Origin: a virus
Virus record (IMG/VR): IMGVR_UViG_3300045125_000119
Location: 62,001-126,000 of that record
Length of the DNA stretch: 64,000 bases
Direction: 5' to 3' (one strand)
Position 1 is the first letter of the stretch. Each line of letters opens with the position of its first letter. Shown one piece after another: positions 24,720 to 34,515 of this stretch. The position numbers and the translations under genes were made by a program. The notes under the pieces were generated by a model, which saw only the letters and a program-made list of their open reading frames with translations, did not search any database and was not told the DNA's origin.

Positions 24720-25486
24720 TTGCAGGCACCGCCAGCTTTAATGAACTCCCCCATCGGAGTCTGGCGGGCATTATATCCGGCCTTGTCCAATTTTTCAGCA
24801 GTGACGGGACAATCGGCAGGAATCACAACGTTTCTATCGACGCAAACCGCATTACAGGCAAAACGGTGAGCCTCGTCTTCCGGTACGTCGATCAGGTCGA
24901 AGAAACTCGAAAGCATTTGAAATGCCATGCGATCAAATGCCGGAGGGTAAACTAAAGCGTGCCTGTCTTGAAGCGGACAGAAGCAGGTGTCCAAGTGATA
25001 GAAGTGAGGATCGACCAACAACAGGGGCCGTATCGCAACCGAAAATACGTCTCGGACTGCGTAGTGGGCGGCAAGATCACTTCTGAACCCGTACCCGCAC
25101 CAAAGAACTCCGTCGGAATCGAACAGGGCGTCCCCGGCACCTTCGTAGCTCAGTTCGTCGGGAAGCTCGTGAACCTCGAACCCTAGTTGTTCAAACTGAC
25201 GCCCGTAGAAAGGTTTCTCGCCCTGTCGTTCCGGGTATTTGAAATTGGAGAGTACGACTTGGTTTTTCCAAACGGTTCCGGCGTTGGCGGTAAAAACGAT
25301 GTCCGGCAAGTTTGGCTCGCCGGACATTTCGTGAAGTTCAATATTTAGAGATTTGAATAATTGCATCAAATCGGCCCACTGGTAATGGGCCAACATGCGA
25401 TCCGTCGCTTTAGAAGGGTCCATCCAAGGATTTATTTTGTAAAACACCCCGTAGTGGGCGGGGTTACAGACCAGCAGCCTGTTCAT
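24698..25486 (-). CDS. Amidinotransferase-fold enzyme (DDAH / arginine dihydrolase type)
   Basis: Intact 262 residues. INPWMDP near the start, PDIVFTANAGTVW (substrate Asp), ELSYEGAGDALF (Glu), FYHLDTCFCPL (catalytic His) and GACKCLTIRF with the nucleophilic Cys near the C-terminus. These are the motifs of the guanidine-modifying superfamily that turns arginine or methylarginine into citrulline or ornithine. The motif spacing favours DDAH/arginine dihydrolase over arginine deiminase. Followed by a methyltransferase with a 22-nt overlap. Confidence 0.9.
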   Translation of the reverse strand: MNRLLVCNPAHYGVFYKINPWMDPSKATDRMLAHYQWADLMQLFKSLNIELHEMSGEPNLPDIVFTANAGTVWKNQVVLSNFKYPERQGEKPFYGRQFEQLGFEVHELPDELSYEGAGDALFDSDGVLWCGYGFRSDLAAHYAVRDVFSVAIRPLLLVDPHFYHLDTCFCPLQDRHALVYPPAFDRMAFQMLSSFFDLIDVPEDEAHRFACNAVCVDRNVVIPADCPVTAEKLDKAGYNARQTPMGEFIKAGGACKCLTIRF

Positions 25487-25489
25487 ATA

Positions 25490-25765
25490 TCACATCCTGG
25501 GTTCCCCGGCTATTTGCCTAACGAGGTCGCCGACGGTGCCGGATTGAGGGCCGTCAATAAAAGCCAGGACACGGTTCTGTACTTCGGGTGGTAGCTTGGC
25601 GAACTCGCCTAGAGACTGTAGCTTCTGCTTGAAATTGTTCTTGTCCAGTGTGTCAATGGTCTGGGAGAGGCCGTTGTTGCGGTCCAAATTGAAATAACCC
25701 AAGATGATATCTTTCCACTTGGCGTAATCATTTTCAACCAGTTCTAGCCACACTTTGAATTTCAT
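25490..25765 (-). CDS. Hypothetical protein (91 aa)
   Basis: Start chosen at MKFKVWLELVENDYAKWKDI because upstream sequence is the divergent promoter region. Helical, ends GDLVRQIAGEPRM. First gene of the minus-strand arm. Unknown. Confidence 0.6.
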   Translation of the reverse strand: MKFKVWLELVENDYAKWKDIILGYFNLDRNNGLSQTIDTLDKNNFKQKLQSLGEFAKLPPEVQNRVLAFIDGPQSGTVGDLVRQIAGEPRM

Positions 25766-25877
25766 CCTAGTATGTAGAATATCTGAATCTTTTTCGCACC
25801 AATCCCATCTGATATTGTAAGCGATACGGAGAGTTTCCGGTCGCCAAACTTTATGCAAAGCAAAAGTGAGGTAAAAA
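25766..25877. promoter_or_regulatory. Divergent promoter region
   Basis: Separates the minus-strand arm from the Hsp20 gene. On the minus strand TTGGTG, 15 nt, TATTCT and a TAGG just before the ATG look like a weak promoter and ribosome site. On the plus strand GAGGT precedes the Hsp20 ATG. Promoter boxes are guesses. Confidence 0.4.
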
Positions 25878-26396
25878 ATGTCTAACATTGTAAAACAATT
25901 CAACAATTCCTTGTTTCCTGAGCTTGTGTTCCCGTCAAGGGACGATCTGTTTTATCCGTTCCAGTCGTTGTTTGACGACATTTACAACAAAATGACTTCG
26001 CAAGTGGCTGGGGATTCGATGAAATCGAGGAATTATCCTCGCTGGGACATCTACGAAACTCCGGGATTTTATGCGGTAGAAGTGTCAATGCCGGGATTGA
26101 CGCCAGATGACACAAAGGTAGAAATCTTGCCGGATCATGGTGGTGGCAGAATGTTGAAAGTTTCTGGGCGAATGAATAGAGAATACCAGCACGGGGATAG
26201 CACCAAACACCACGTCCGTGAACTTCGTCGTTCGTCTTTTGAACGATACCACCGACTCCCGAATTACGTCCAAGGCGATCCAACCGCCGAGATGAAAGAC
26301 GGGTTACTTACACTAAAGTGGAACGTAGAAAATACCGCCCCGAAACCAAAGTCGATCCCTATTCAGGGACAAAAAATTATCGACTCAGACCAGTAA
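25878..26396 (+). CDS. Hsp20/alpha-crystallin small heat-shock protein
   Basis: Intact 172 residues. RWDIYETPGFYAVEVSMPGL opens the alpha-crystallin domain, GGRMLKVSGRMNREYQ and SSFERYHRLPNY follow, and AEMKDGLLTLKWNVEN is the end of the domain with the A-x-x-x-x-G-L motif. C-terminal PKSIPIQ provides the I-x-I anchoring motif. ATP-independent chaperone, likely helping virion or replication proteins fold. Monocistronic between a promoter region and a terminator. Confidence 0.93.
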   Translation: MSNIVKQFNNSLFPELVFPSRDDLFYPFQSLFDDIYNKMTSQVAGDSMKSRNYPRWDIYETPGFYAVEVSMPGLTPDDTKVEILPDHGGGRMLKVSGRMNREYQHGDSTKHHVRELRRSSFERYHRLPNYVQGDPTAEMKDGLLTLKWNVENTAPKPKSIPIQGQKIIDSDQ

Positions 26397-26397
26397 A

Positions 26398-26428
26398 AGA
26401 AAATGCCGGGATTCTTCCCGGCATTTTC
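26398..26428 (+). terminator. Terminator after Hsp20
   Basis: AAAATGCCGGGA, loop TTCT, TCCCGGCATTTT form a perfect stem directly after the stop codon, ending in a T4 tract. Works in both directions. Confidence 0.88.
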
Positions 26429-26441
26429 ACTAAATAAGAAC

Positions 26442-27250
26442 ATGAAGAAACTGGTGAGATTTGGGGAATACGTCCAACTTCGTGAATGGGCCAAATACGG
26501 GTTCGAGAATCCGTCTGCGAGTAAACCCACCGGCGGCACGCAAATTCCCGACGACGCAACGCCAATCGACCCGATCAATTGTGAGACGATCATGAAAGAA
26601 CTCTCACGTTTGCCGTTGGGTACGTTCAAGCCCCGTTGGTCGTGGCAGGACATTATGGAATGGGGGATCAAGCGGGGGCGATCAAAATTGACGTGTCGCC
26701 ACTCGGCTCCTACAAGATCATCGCCCGCAGGAAAATCAAAGACATCCAAGGCGAAGACACTTGGGTGTGTAAGAAGGTTTTTCCGCTTGATGAGAACGAA
26801 CACAACAACAACGAAATACCTTTGGCCCACAGTATTTACGACGATCTTGTGGAGATAAACAAGACTTTACTGGAAGGTCCGAAGCGTGAGTTCCCCGAAT
26901 TTGAACGTCTGGTTGAGAAACTGACTTCGGCGGTTCGGCAAAATTACCCCTCGTACTGCATGTTCCCCAAGGGACTCAAGAAAATGAACGAGGATTACTT
27001 CAAAATATATTTCGAGTTCAAAGGGCACGGGGTCGAAGCTCCGACCCGTGGGCGTGCCGAACAGTTTGACATTGACGTTTTGTGGGATCGGAACAAAGGG
27101 CTAGTCAGAATATGGGGTTACGATATTGACAGCAAAGTTCGGCAGCACACATGGAACGTGCAGCCGAGTGAATTTGACGAATGGTTCAGTCCAAGTCAGC
27201 CTCCAGAAGAGATTATCGAAGCGGTTGTCAGTATGTTTATGACTTACTGA
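26442..27250 (+). CDS. Hypothetical protein (about 269 aa, frameshifted)
   Basis: MKKLVRFGEYVQLREWAKYG ... RWSWQDIMEWG, then after a break near 26665 GAIKIDVSPLGSYKIIARRK and AEQFDIDVLWDRNKGLVRIW. Mixed alpha/beta, charged. The N-terminal F.EYVQLREW resembles the short start peptides of other proteins here (MRTFTEFLED at 27655). Unknown. Confidence 0.6.
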
Positions 27251-27655
27251 TTGAACGGTTCGATCTTCAGGATCATATCACCGATCCCGTTGTCGATGAG
27301 CAGCCCAGCTTTTTTGAGGGCCGAAACCTCGTCCATCGTCAAGCCCCACTTGTTGATGAGGGTGAGCGACCCGCCAATAATGTTGTTGTCGCCGATCTTC
27401 AGCGGGTTGCTTTTGATTACGCTTTTCTGGTTGTTCGTAAAGACCTGACGAATTTTGTTCGTGGCACTGTACAGGAAAGGATTTTCCTGTTTCATTGCCA
27501 TTTTCTTGCCGAGCATAGAAGCTCCGACGCTCGGCGGCTGTTGAAGCTACATTACCCTTTCCGGGCAAGGGTGGCGGGGTCGGCCTCTTGGGGTCGGCAA
27601 TTGGAAACCCGGTGTTTGGGTCGATATCTTCTAGAAATTCCGTGAACGTCCTCAT
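27244..27655 (-). CDS. Hypothetical protein (about 137 aa, frameshifted)
   Basis: MRTFTEFLEDIDPNTGFPIA, a Pro-rich linker, then after a break near 27515 KKMAMKQENPFLYSATNKIR and GGSLTLINKWGLTMDEVSAL. Stop overlaps the convergent gene end. Unknown. Confidence 0.6.
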
Positions 27656-28297
27656 GCAGCTATGTAGCGAAACACTGCGCCATTTCCGCTCAATCCGATA
27701 AAATCTAACTTGTCGGCGAGAGTGTCTTTCACGGCTTTGTAGACCCCGAATATTCCGCTCTCGTTTCTCAGGTCTTGGAAATCGTGGAAAAACAGATATG
27801 CACCTTCTTGCAGAACGGACGGGAGTTCCACGCACGCCCGGTAAACGGAGTCGTACCCGTGGTCGTGGTCTACGAAAACGAAGGCAAACTTTTTACCTTC
27901 TTTGGCAAGCTGCTTGATTCCGGCGGCGGCGTCGGCGTGAATGATCGTGGGCTTAACGTTGTGACGTTTGAAATTGGCCCGTGCCGCTTCAATGGCTTCC
28001 ATGCTGATGTCTATTGTGGTGACGTTTCGATTGGCCCGATACAAAACGATGGTACTCGCCCCTTGGAGACAGCCGAGTTCGAGGACCGGTCCTTTTGCAA
28101 AAAAGCCAATTCGTGCAAAGTTAAAGCTTCCGCTTGCCATATCTTGCCTTTCAAGTCGAACAATTTTCGGCTAAAATTCTGGTCGTCCTTCTGTTGTAAA
28201 TAGATCGTGAAGTCGCCGCCCGGAACTTCGGAGTAAGATCAGGGAAGTAAGCCGAGGCGTCGTGTCTCAGGTCTTCGTAATTTGGGTAGTTTGACAT
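27652..28297 (-). CDS. Class I SAM methyltransferase (frameshifted N-terminus)
   Basis: Intact C-terminal 162 residues: GPVLELGCLQGASTIVLYRA is motif I, VTTIDISMEAIEAARANFKR motif II, FAFVFVDHDHGYDSVYRACV motif IV, and YLFFHDFQDL follows. The VDHDHGYDSV block matches CmcI/Methyltransf_24 O-methyltransferases. The start probably lies at 28297 (MSNYPNYEDLRHDASAYFPD), joined through two breaks near 28230 and 28140, giving about 214 residues. Confidence 0.8.
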
Positions 28298-28325
28298 AGC
28301 CGTATTTACCATTTGAGAGGCAAAA

Positions 28326-28780
28326 ATGAACCGCAATTTGATTTGGGTAGTAGCCGCTTTGGGCCTGTTGGTCGGAATCGTGTTCTTCGTCCGTCACCAA
28401 AAACCGGCTCCCGCCCCACTTTAACGGGTGAACGGGAGTTTGACACGAACAAGCCGCCGAAGACCTACAAGGACGCACTCGAAACTCAGAAAGTCACCAA
28501 GCAGAAAATCTTGGTCGTGTTCGGGGCCGAGTGGTGTGGCCCCTGCAAAAAGTTGCACAATGAAACTTTGGCAGACCCGGAAATTAAAGAACTGCTAGTT
28601 TCATATATCTTTATATACATTGACTCGGACGCCAATAAGGAACTAGCTCATTCATTTAATGTCGAGGCTTTGCCGTCCTATTATGTTATAGATAACGGCA
28701 AGATATCAAAAGAAGGCAGTGGATATAAATCCACGCCGGAATTCAGAAGTGGCTTCATTAGGAAACATTTTATTGAACAG
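28326..28780 (+). CDS. Membrane-anchored thioredoxin-fold protein
   Basis: MNRNLIWVVAALGLLVGIVF is an N-terminal signal anchor; after a break near 28423 the thioredoxin domain has LVVFGAEWCGPCKKLHNETL with the WCGPC active site, IFIYIDSDANKELAHSFNVE and ALPSYYVIDNGK with the cis-Pro. The domain faces outside the cytoplasm if the anchor is used. The open frame runs to 28843, but a base error near 28770 probably hides a stop where the convergent gene ends. Confidence 0.85.
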
Positions 28781-29084
28781 AGTTTCGATTTCCGAGGGAT
28801 ATCATGCCCCGGAAAACGTCCAAATCCATTGCCAGTCCCGTGATCCCTTCGGGGAACAATTTCTTCACAAATGGCGACAAAACCAGATAATATGGGCTGA
28901 TTTTGCCCATATTGATCCATCGGTAGAAGTTCTTGTTGGCGACGGCGAGTTGCAAGTCCTCGAACTTGGCCTCGGTAAAAGTCTTGACCAGAAACTCTTT
29001 GGTCGTAGTGAGCGCCGACGCCACTTTCATCAAGTTTGCGGGCACAACAGAGCTAGTCTCGTTAACCTTTAGACACACTATCAT
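28770..29084 (-). CDS. Hypothetical protein (104 aa)
   Basis: Start chosen at MIVCLKVNETSSVVPANLMK. Contains KEFLVKTFTEAKFEDLQLAV and NKNFYRWINMGKISPYYLVL. Helical, intact, convergent with the thioredoxin gene. Unknown. Confidence 0.6.
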   Translation of the reverse strand: MIVCLKVNETSSVVPANLMKVASALTTTKEFLVKTFTEAKFEDLQLAVANKNFYRWINMGKISPYYLVLSPFVKKLFPEGITGLAMDLDVFRGMISLGNRNSVQ

Positions 29085-29158
29085 ATTTGCAGCTCCACAT
29101 CTTCCAACGAATCCAAGCTTTGTCCCCACATAGACAATTTGGACCGATCAAACAGTGA

Positions 29159-29470
29159 TTAGAAGGACGGTGCGTCGATATCTACTTTAAGATTTCCAAC
29201 TGTGCCCGGACGTAGAGTGGATAATCTCTTTCTTCCAATATTCCCTGTGTTTCCCGAACGAGTTTGTAGCACTGTTTGAATATAAGTGACTTTCGGGGAT
29301 CGCCTTTGGCGCGCCATTTTTGCATGTTTGTATTCCAGGAGACGCTTTTCGGCTCCAGATCGAGCCACAGTAGCGTGAGTTTGTACGCCCGGCTCTCAAG
29401 TTCGGTCATGTCGTAATCGACAATGGCATCGAAGTCTCATGTCTTTCTCGCTCGGTGACTGGTCGGGCAT
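29159..29470 (-). CDS. Hypothetical protein (about 103 aa, two frameshifts)
   Basis: MPDQSPSEKDM leads (break near 29440) into FDAIVDYDMTELESRAYKLT, LLWLDLEPKSVSWNTNMQKW and, after a break near 29185, KVDIDAPSF. Upstream in the same chain are two tiny overlapping frames (29437-29517 and 29514-29564), the latter a GTG start with a good AAGGAG site: MTNTLLPEVAEQGKPK. Unknown. Confidence 0.5.
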
Positions 29471-29579
29471 AGGATATCTCCGTTTCGGAATTGCGCCCAA
29501 GAGGAATATTTGGTCATTTCGGCTTGCCTTGTTCGGCGACTTCGGGTAAAAGTGTGTTTGTCACGACTGCTCCTTGCGG

Positions 29580-30190
29580 GTTTGTGACCGGAAATATCCG
29601 TCCGCACCTACAGTCCGACGAAAGCAATTAGGGTCGGTGCAAACCTGCCAAGATTGCCGAACTACTTGGACTATGAGAATTAGTTAGTTTGGATATTGCT
29701 TCCACTTTGAACACTGGCACGGACACGCGACAGAGATAACACGCCTAAGATCGTGACGTATTCGAGGGGAGAGTTCACCGCCCTCCTTTGCCGTGGGACC
29801 GGGTTGCGCCTGTAAGCCCCATACCGGATGAGATTAAATTCTTCTGTGTCTCACAAGGACACACACAGGAAGCCACAGGTAGTTAGCGGCTCCCTAACTT
29901 CAATTCACCTAACGGACACAAACGTGTCTGTGGACTAGCGTCACTGACACTGGGTTAGTGACAAGAAATGCTTGTGCACCGAAGCTCCCAAATAAAAGTA
30001 GGAGTGAGGTGGAAGGGTTCTGATCCTCCTCAGAGTTTGGTGTGTTTTTTTCCCTCTACTAAACCACATAGATTCTAAATCTCTTGTATTTAGGCTAGGA
30101 CACAACATCATCGTCCCGGGAGCGGTGCTATGCGGCAAATCATATCTGGAATAATTGACGCAAGTCTCTTGCTGTGTCCGACTGCAGGCA
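29580..30190. ncRNA. Hairpin-rich region without genes, candidate structured RNA or origin
   Basis: About 600 nt between divergent genes with no plausible frame on either strand. Visible stems include ACGGACAC-AAA-CGTGTCTGT near 29913, GTCACTGAC...TAGTGAC near 29940, TGTGTC..CACAAGGACACA near 29845 and CTAAAT..TGTATTTAGG near 30075. Base composition is more even and less codon-patterned than its flanks. It could be a large ornate RNA of the GOLLD/ROOL kind, an origin, or a regulatory leader for the DNA polymerase. I could not match it to a known family from memory. Confidence 0.4.
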
Positions 30191-30199
30191 GTATCATTT

Positions 30200-31596
30200 A
30201 GCTGAACAAAGAGAAATCCCTTTTGGTCGGCGCATGGACTCCGTCAAAACTAACCCGTGTGTTGGCAGATGCCGTTACAGCCGGGCAGAATGTGTATGTG
30301 CCACTTCGCCGGAGATGTTGGACTTCACCGATCCGTCGTTCCGGGCGAGTTGACGATTTTCGGTCAGGGCGGGAACGTGGTGACGGTTTCGTTGAACAGT
30401 ATTTCTGGAAACTGTTGTTGGCGTATTGAGAGAAGTTTCCAGTGTTCTCCAAGAACATGAAGGTATTGTAGTTGTTGGAACTGGAAGAGTGGCCTGTAAG
30501 TTACATCAAGAACCGAACCGGAAGAGGATTTCTCCGTCGATGCCGCAATCATTGACTTGAAAGTGATCGAGTCTTTTGCGGGGTTTGGGCGGAAAAAGCC
30601 GCGAAATCTCTCGCCGACGGGTTGAACAGAGTCAAGGCGCGGGTGTCGTCGGGCGTCTGGAAGGAGGTTCAACCGGTTTACCAGAAGGTTCATTTGCCCT
30701 TGGTCACGGAAGTGGTCCCGGCGTGCTTAGAGACAGTCGGCGTTTTGAACGCGTGTTGGGCAAGCGAGTTTGCCCGCTTGTTACGAGGTTTGTGGTCAGG
30801 TGAACGGGCGACTGAACAGTGGGTCAGAATTTCCTCGAAGGGTTCCACCCGCACGGTTTGAAGCGAGGACGTAAAAAAGCGACTGAAGCCCAACGCTTTG
30901 GACGAAATGTTTATGTATTTCGACTTTAAGAACATGGAAGTGTCAATGTTGCAGTGGTTGTCAAAAGACGAGCAACTCGCACGGGCAATGGAAATGCCGG
31001 ACGTGTATTGTTGGAAATTTACAGGTTGGTGACGGGAATCGAGTCGAAAGAAAAAGATGACCGAAATAAGGCGTAAAAAAAATGTTTCTGCCGGTTATAT
31101 ACGGTCAGTCAGCCCAGGCATTGGGTCATCGACTAAAGGTTGCCCTTCCCACCGCTGAGAAGATCGTCACCCGGATTCGTGAGTTGTTCCCGACGGCATT
31201 GGCCTATACCAGAGCCGTACACAGAACAAGCAAAGGCTTCCGGGTCCGCAAAAAGACATCTTCGGCGAAAGCCGGCGTCAATTCTCGCAGGGGGAGGAGT
31301 ACGACGCTCTCGGCTTTTCTGTCCAGGCACCTGCGTCTACTGTTTGCTTGGAAAAAGAAAACTTGTCCGGGTCCCATTCCGCTGTAAAAGGCATCACGTC
31401 GCTGGCGTACAGCGTACACGACGGGTGTTGCGTTTACGCCCACAAGGAAAACTGGAAGAAAGTTTACAGGTTGGGCTACGACGTACTGACGGGGGAAAGT
31501 TCCCTTTGTCCGGGTCTTCGGTTGAAGGTCACTTGTCACGCCGGGCGGAATCTAGATTCGTTGAAATCCGTTGGAACAACCAAGGAGTCTAAATGA
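30200..31596 (+). CDS. polA: Family A DNA polymerase (heavily frameshifted)
   Basis: The polymerase domain can be followed across frames: thumb-like VYQKVHLPLVTEVVPACLET near 30670; motif A MYFDFKNMEVSMLQWLSKDE near 30915; motif B region NKAKKMFLPVIYGQSAQALG near 31085 (R/K ... F..IYG); DIFGRRRQFSQGEEYDALGF near 31260; motif C SLAYSVHDGCCVYAHKENW near 31400, where the usual VHDE is VHDG. It ends LKSVGTTKESK at 31596. At least eight breaks. 30200-30600 is open but unreadable with confidence, so the start and any 3'-5' exonuclease domain are not resolved. Replicative or repair polymerase of the phage. Confidence 0.8.
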
Positions 31597-32156
31597 AAGA
31601 CATCTGCTTGAAGTATCGGGTCACTGAGGAAGAGTACCTGGAATTGAACAAGGAATACGGCCGTTTGTGTTGGAAGGCCGCTCACGAGTTGAAGAGGAAG
31701 AATTCCCGCAACAATTACACCGACGACGCCGAGGACATTTACCAAAAGTCTCGTTGAGGCGATGTTGCGTGCGGGTTCGTATTACAAGCGTCAAATATGC
31801 ATAGAAAAATGTCTGGCGCTCGCATAAGGAATACGCCCAAGATGATTTTGTGGGTTGGGTGGTCAAAGAGCTAAACAGTTTGTGGGAGAATCGCACCCGC
31901 CACGGTGCGAACCGGCGAAGTTCGGCCCATTTCAAGAAAAGCTGCTCGACCGCATAATTCGCCCGTCTGGTCCCCGCCCGTTACAGACCACGTCGCACGG
32001 AACCACTCAAGATCGACTCGAAGTTCGGCACATATTGCAAGGCAATTGTGTGGAACAGCCAGAAGAAGTATGGGCAAACGAATTACTCGTGAAAAGTCTA
32101 TTCGCTGCGGACAGGTGAGTTTGTCCGAATTCGATCACGTTACGGCCGGAATCTGA
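31593..32156 (+). CDS. Hypothetical helical DNA-binding-type protein (about 188 aa, frameshifted)
   Basis: ATGA overlap with polA. MKDICLKYRVTEEEYLELNK, KAAHELKRKNSRNNYTDDAE, then VEAMLRAGSYYKRQICIEKC, YAQDDFVGWVVKELNSLWEN, KFGPFQEKLLDRIIR and CGQVSLSEFDHVTAGI. The helix pattern and the DDAEDIYQ...EAMLRA segment recall sigma-factor region 2, but this is only a resemblance. Breaks near 31745, 31830 and 31915. Confidence 0.5.
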
Positions 32157-32183
32157 CATCGACTTTTAGCTCAAATAGTTTAG

Positions 32184-32212
32184 AATACGGCGGGATAAGC
32201 CCGCCGTATTCC
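32184..32212. terminator. 12-bp hairpin between genes
   Basis: GAATACGGCGGG, loop ATAAG, CCCGCCGTATTC. Located between the polymerase operon and the Nudix gene. No strong T-tract, so termination efficiency is uncertain. Confidence 0.55.
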
Positions 32213-32227
32213 ATATCTGGAGTCACA

Positions 32228-32695
32228 ATGAAAGAATATGTCATTAATTCACACCCGGCTGATTGACGCCGATGGTCCCAAGGATCGTGTCCCTATTGAT
32301 TCACAAAGAAACCCGCTTGGCAGGCCGGAGCGGCTCAACCTTCTCGGCGGGAAAGTCGAAGAGGGCGAGGATACGATTGCCTGTGCCATTCGGGAACTAA
32401 AGAAGAGTCGGGATTACAGCCCGACCGATGCACCGACGCCGTATTGCTTTGCGGTTCAATCGTGGGAAACCAGTCGCTAGTACATTGCGTGCGTATTGAC
32501 GTGTGTTCTTATGACGCCGTTCTGAAACCGGGGGCAGACGAAATCGAGAAGGTTGAATGGTTCAATATGGCCGACGCTATTGTTGACGAGCGTCTGATGC
32601 CTAACCTTCAGATCATTATCCCTTTGATGCACATGGGTGTGGTCGGTTGGCAGGTGATTGACCAGAAATCGTCCTCGATCTACCGGGGTTCATGA
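32228..32695 (+). CDS. Nudix hydrolase (frameshifted)
   Basis: The Nudix box reads GGKVEEGEDTIACAIRELK, and continues in another frame (break near 32405) as the expected EEAGL-type segment; GSIVGNQSLVHCVRIDVCSY and EIEKVEWFNMADAI follow as the usual beta strands. About 155 residues. Cleaves nucleoside diphosphates linked to another moiety. A break also lies near the start: the ATG at 32228 and MSLIHTRLIDADGP at 32238 are in different frames. Confidence 0.82.
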
Positions 32696-32749
32696 CGTGA
32701 CTGTTCACCTGCCCATCCGTAAACCTTTTGAGAATGAGGCCGGAAAGTA

Positions 32750-34204
32750 ATGCGTGAACTGACACCAGAAGAACAGGCAAAACTCGAAGCGTTGAGCGGG
32801 GACGGGACCAAGGTCAAGTTCTCTTGGGACGACACGTTCCAGCGCAGAATTGATGGGGATGTTGTTGACCGACCGGGCCATGCTCACGCAGAGCATGGAC
32901 AAAATAGACCCGGATATTTCTCGAACGAAGTCCACGTCATGGCGTGCAAGATTTTGTTCGAGTATTTCACCTAACAGCGTTCGTTGCCGAAATTTGGGTG
33001 ATGAAGCAGAAATGTCTGACCGCCTGAAGGACCGAGACAAGGCTATCCAGATTCACTTTATGGGCGAACTGGAAAGTCTCTACACCTATTACGTTCCGGG
33101 TCTGGACACCCGTGAATATCTTCTCGAAAGGTGGTGAATTTCGCCAAGGTTCAGGCCGTCAAGGTGGCCTTCCACCGGTGCGTTGACAAAATGACGGAAG
33201 CCCCAGAGGGCGAAGAAACTTGGAGTTTCGTGTACGACCAGATCACGAAAAGCGATGACGGTCGAAAGGGAACGGGCCAAAGGGTCTTGAGTATTTCATG
33301 AACATTGACGAAATGTTCAAGCGGATGAAAGAAAAGATGTCCGGCAAGGACCGGTTCACGACCGCCTTTGAGAGCATCGACAACGCCTTGACCGGCGGCG
33401 GTCTGTTCCCCGGAGAGATTGCAGCTTGGATCGCCCTGCCGGGCGTCGGCAAATCCCTCGCCATGTGTAAGGCCGCTGTCGCCAACGTCTTGTTGGGCCA
33501 CAAGGTTCTTTACTTGACGATGGAAATGGACGAAGTCGGCGTCGGCCAGCGGTTCACGTCGCAAATGTTCAAATACGACGTGAACAATTTGTTGGGGATG
33601 GAAGCCGAGATTAAGGGGCCATTTCCGACTTCAAAGCAGAGCAAAGCCGACCCGAACCAGTTGATGATTACTCAGTTCCCCGGCGGCGTTTTGGACGTGA
33701 ACGGGATTCGGGCCTACTACAACCAGTTGTCGCTCCGGGGTTGGAAGCCGAACCTGTTGATTATTGACTACGTCGGCGAAATGAAATTCAACACCGGGAA
33801 ACACAAACAGAAGTACGAAGCCGCTTACGAAATTTTGCGCGACTTGAGAGCGTTCGGCATCGAGGAACAGCACTGCGCGACCACCGCTTTGCAGCCCAGC
33901 GCCGGTGCCGCCCGGCTGGAGATTCGCCAGTACATTGACGAATCGAATATCGGCACGGCGTTCGACCAGTTCAAGCCTCTTGACGCTTTCTGGAGCATTA
34001 ACCAGCAGAGTTGTTGAGAAGGACGCCGAAGTCGGGCGTGGGTTCGTGATTAAGCACCGCAACGGCCGGTCCCGGTTCCCGTTCAGAATGGGCTTCGATT
34101 ACAAACTAGGTACTCTTGACATTTTCGAGATAAGCAGGATGAAGTATCGGGGAGAGTCGATGAATATGATGCAAGATAAGAAGTCCGGTGAGATTCGAAT
34201 CTGA
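32750..34204 (+). CDS. dnaB: DnaB-type replicative helicase (frameshifted)
   Basis: N-terminal domain: MRELTPEEQAKLEALSGDGT, MLLTDRAMLTQSMDKIDPD, EMSDRLKDRDKAIQIHFMGE. RecA-like domain: FTTAFESIDNALTGGGLFPG, Walker A AWIALPGVGKSLAMCKAAV, TMEMDEVGVGQRF, Walker B NLLIIDYVGEMKF, then LRAFGIEEQHCATTALQPSA. C-terminal GRGFVIKHRNGRSRFPFRMG is the last strands. About 485 residues, normal for DnaB. Breaks near 32855, 32975, 33135 and 34015. A further frame could add a basic tail ending at 34299. It unwinds DNA ahead of the polymerase. Confidence 0.88.
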
Positions 34205-34298
34205 CGCCGTGCCCGGCGAGGCAGAAACAAAAGTCCAAGCGTGGATTTAAGCCCAGCGCAGCCATCGAACCTTCCGAAGAGGAATTGCGGGGTGAATG

Positions 34299-34501
34299 AT
34301 GAGATACTTGACCAAAGGCGAAAATAATTGCGAAATATCAGCGAAGCCCTAGCCTTTGCTATGCCGATCCGACCTGTTGGCGGGGCAACCCGCATGTGCG
34401 GGCGTGCGATCAAGGTCGCATTGACTGTTCAGACGCTGTGTTTGAATAACGGCGAAGTAGCTCGTCAGGCGTTGCAAGGTCGGCGAAGGCACTCACATTA
34501 A
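34299..34501 (+). CDS. Hypothetical protein (about 67 aa, frameshifted)
   Basis: MRYLTKGENN, then ISEALAFAMPIRPVGGATRM and KVALTVQTLCLNNGEVARQA. Overlaps the helicase tail region. Unknown. Confidence 0.45.
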
Positions 34502-34515
34502 CGAACGAGGAACCA

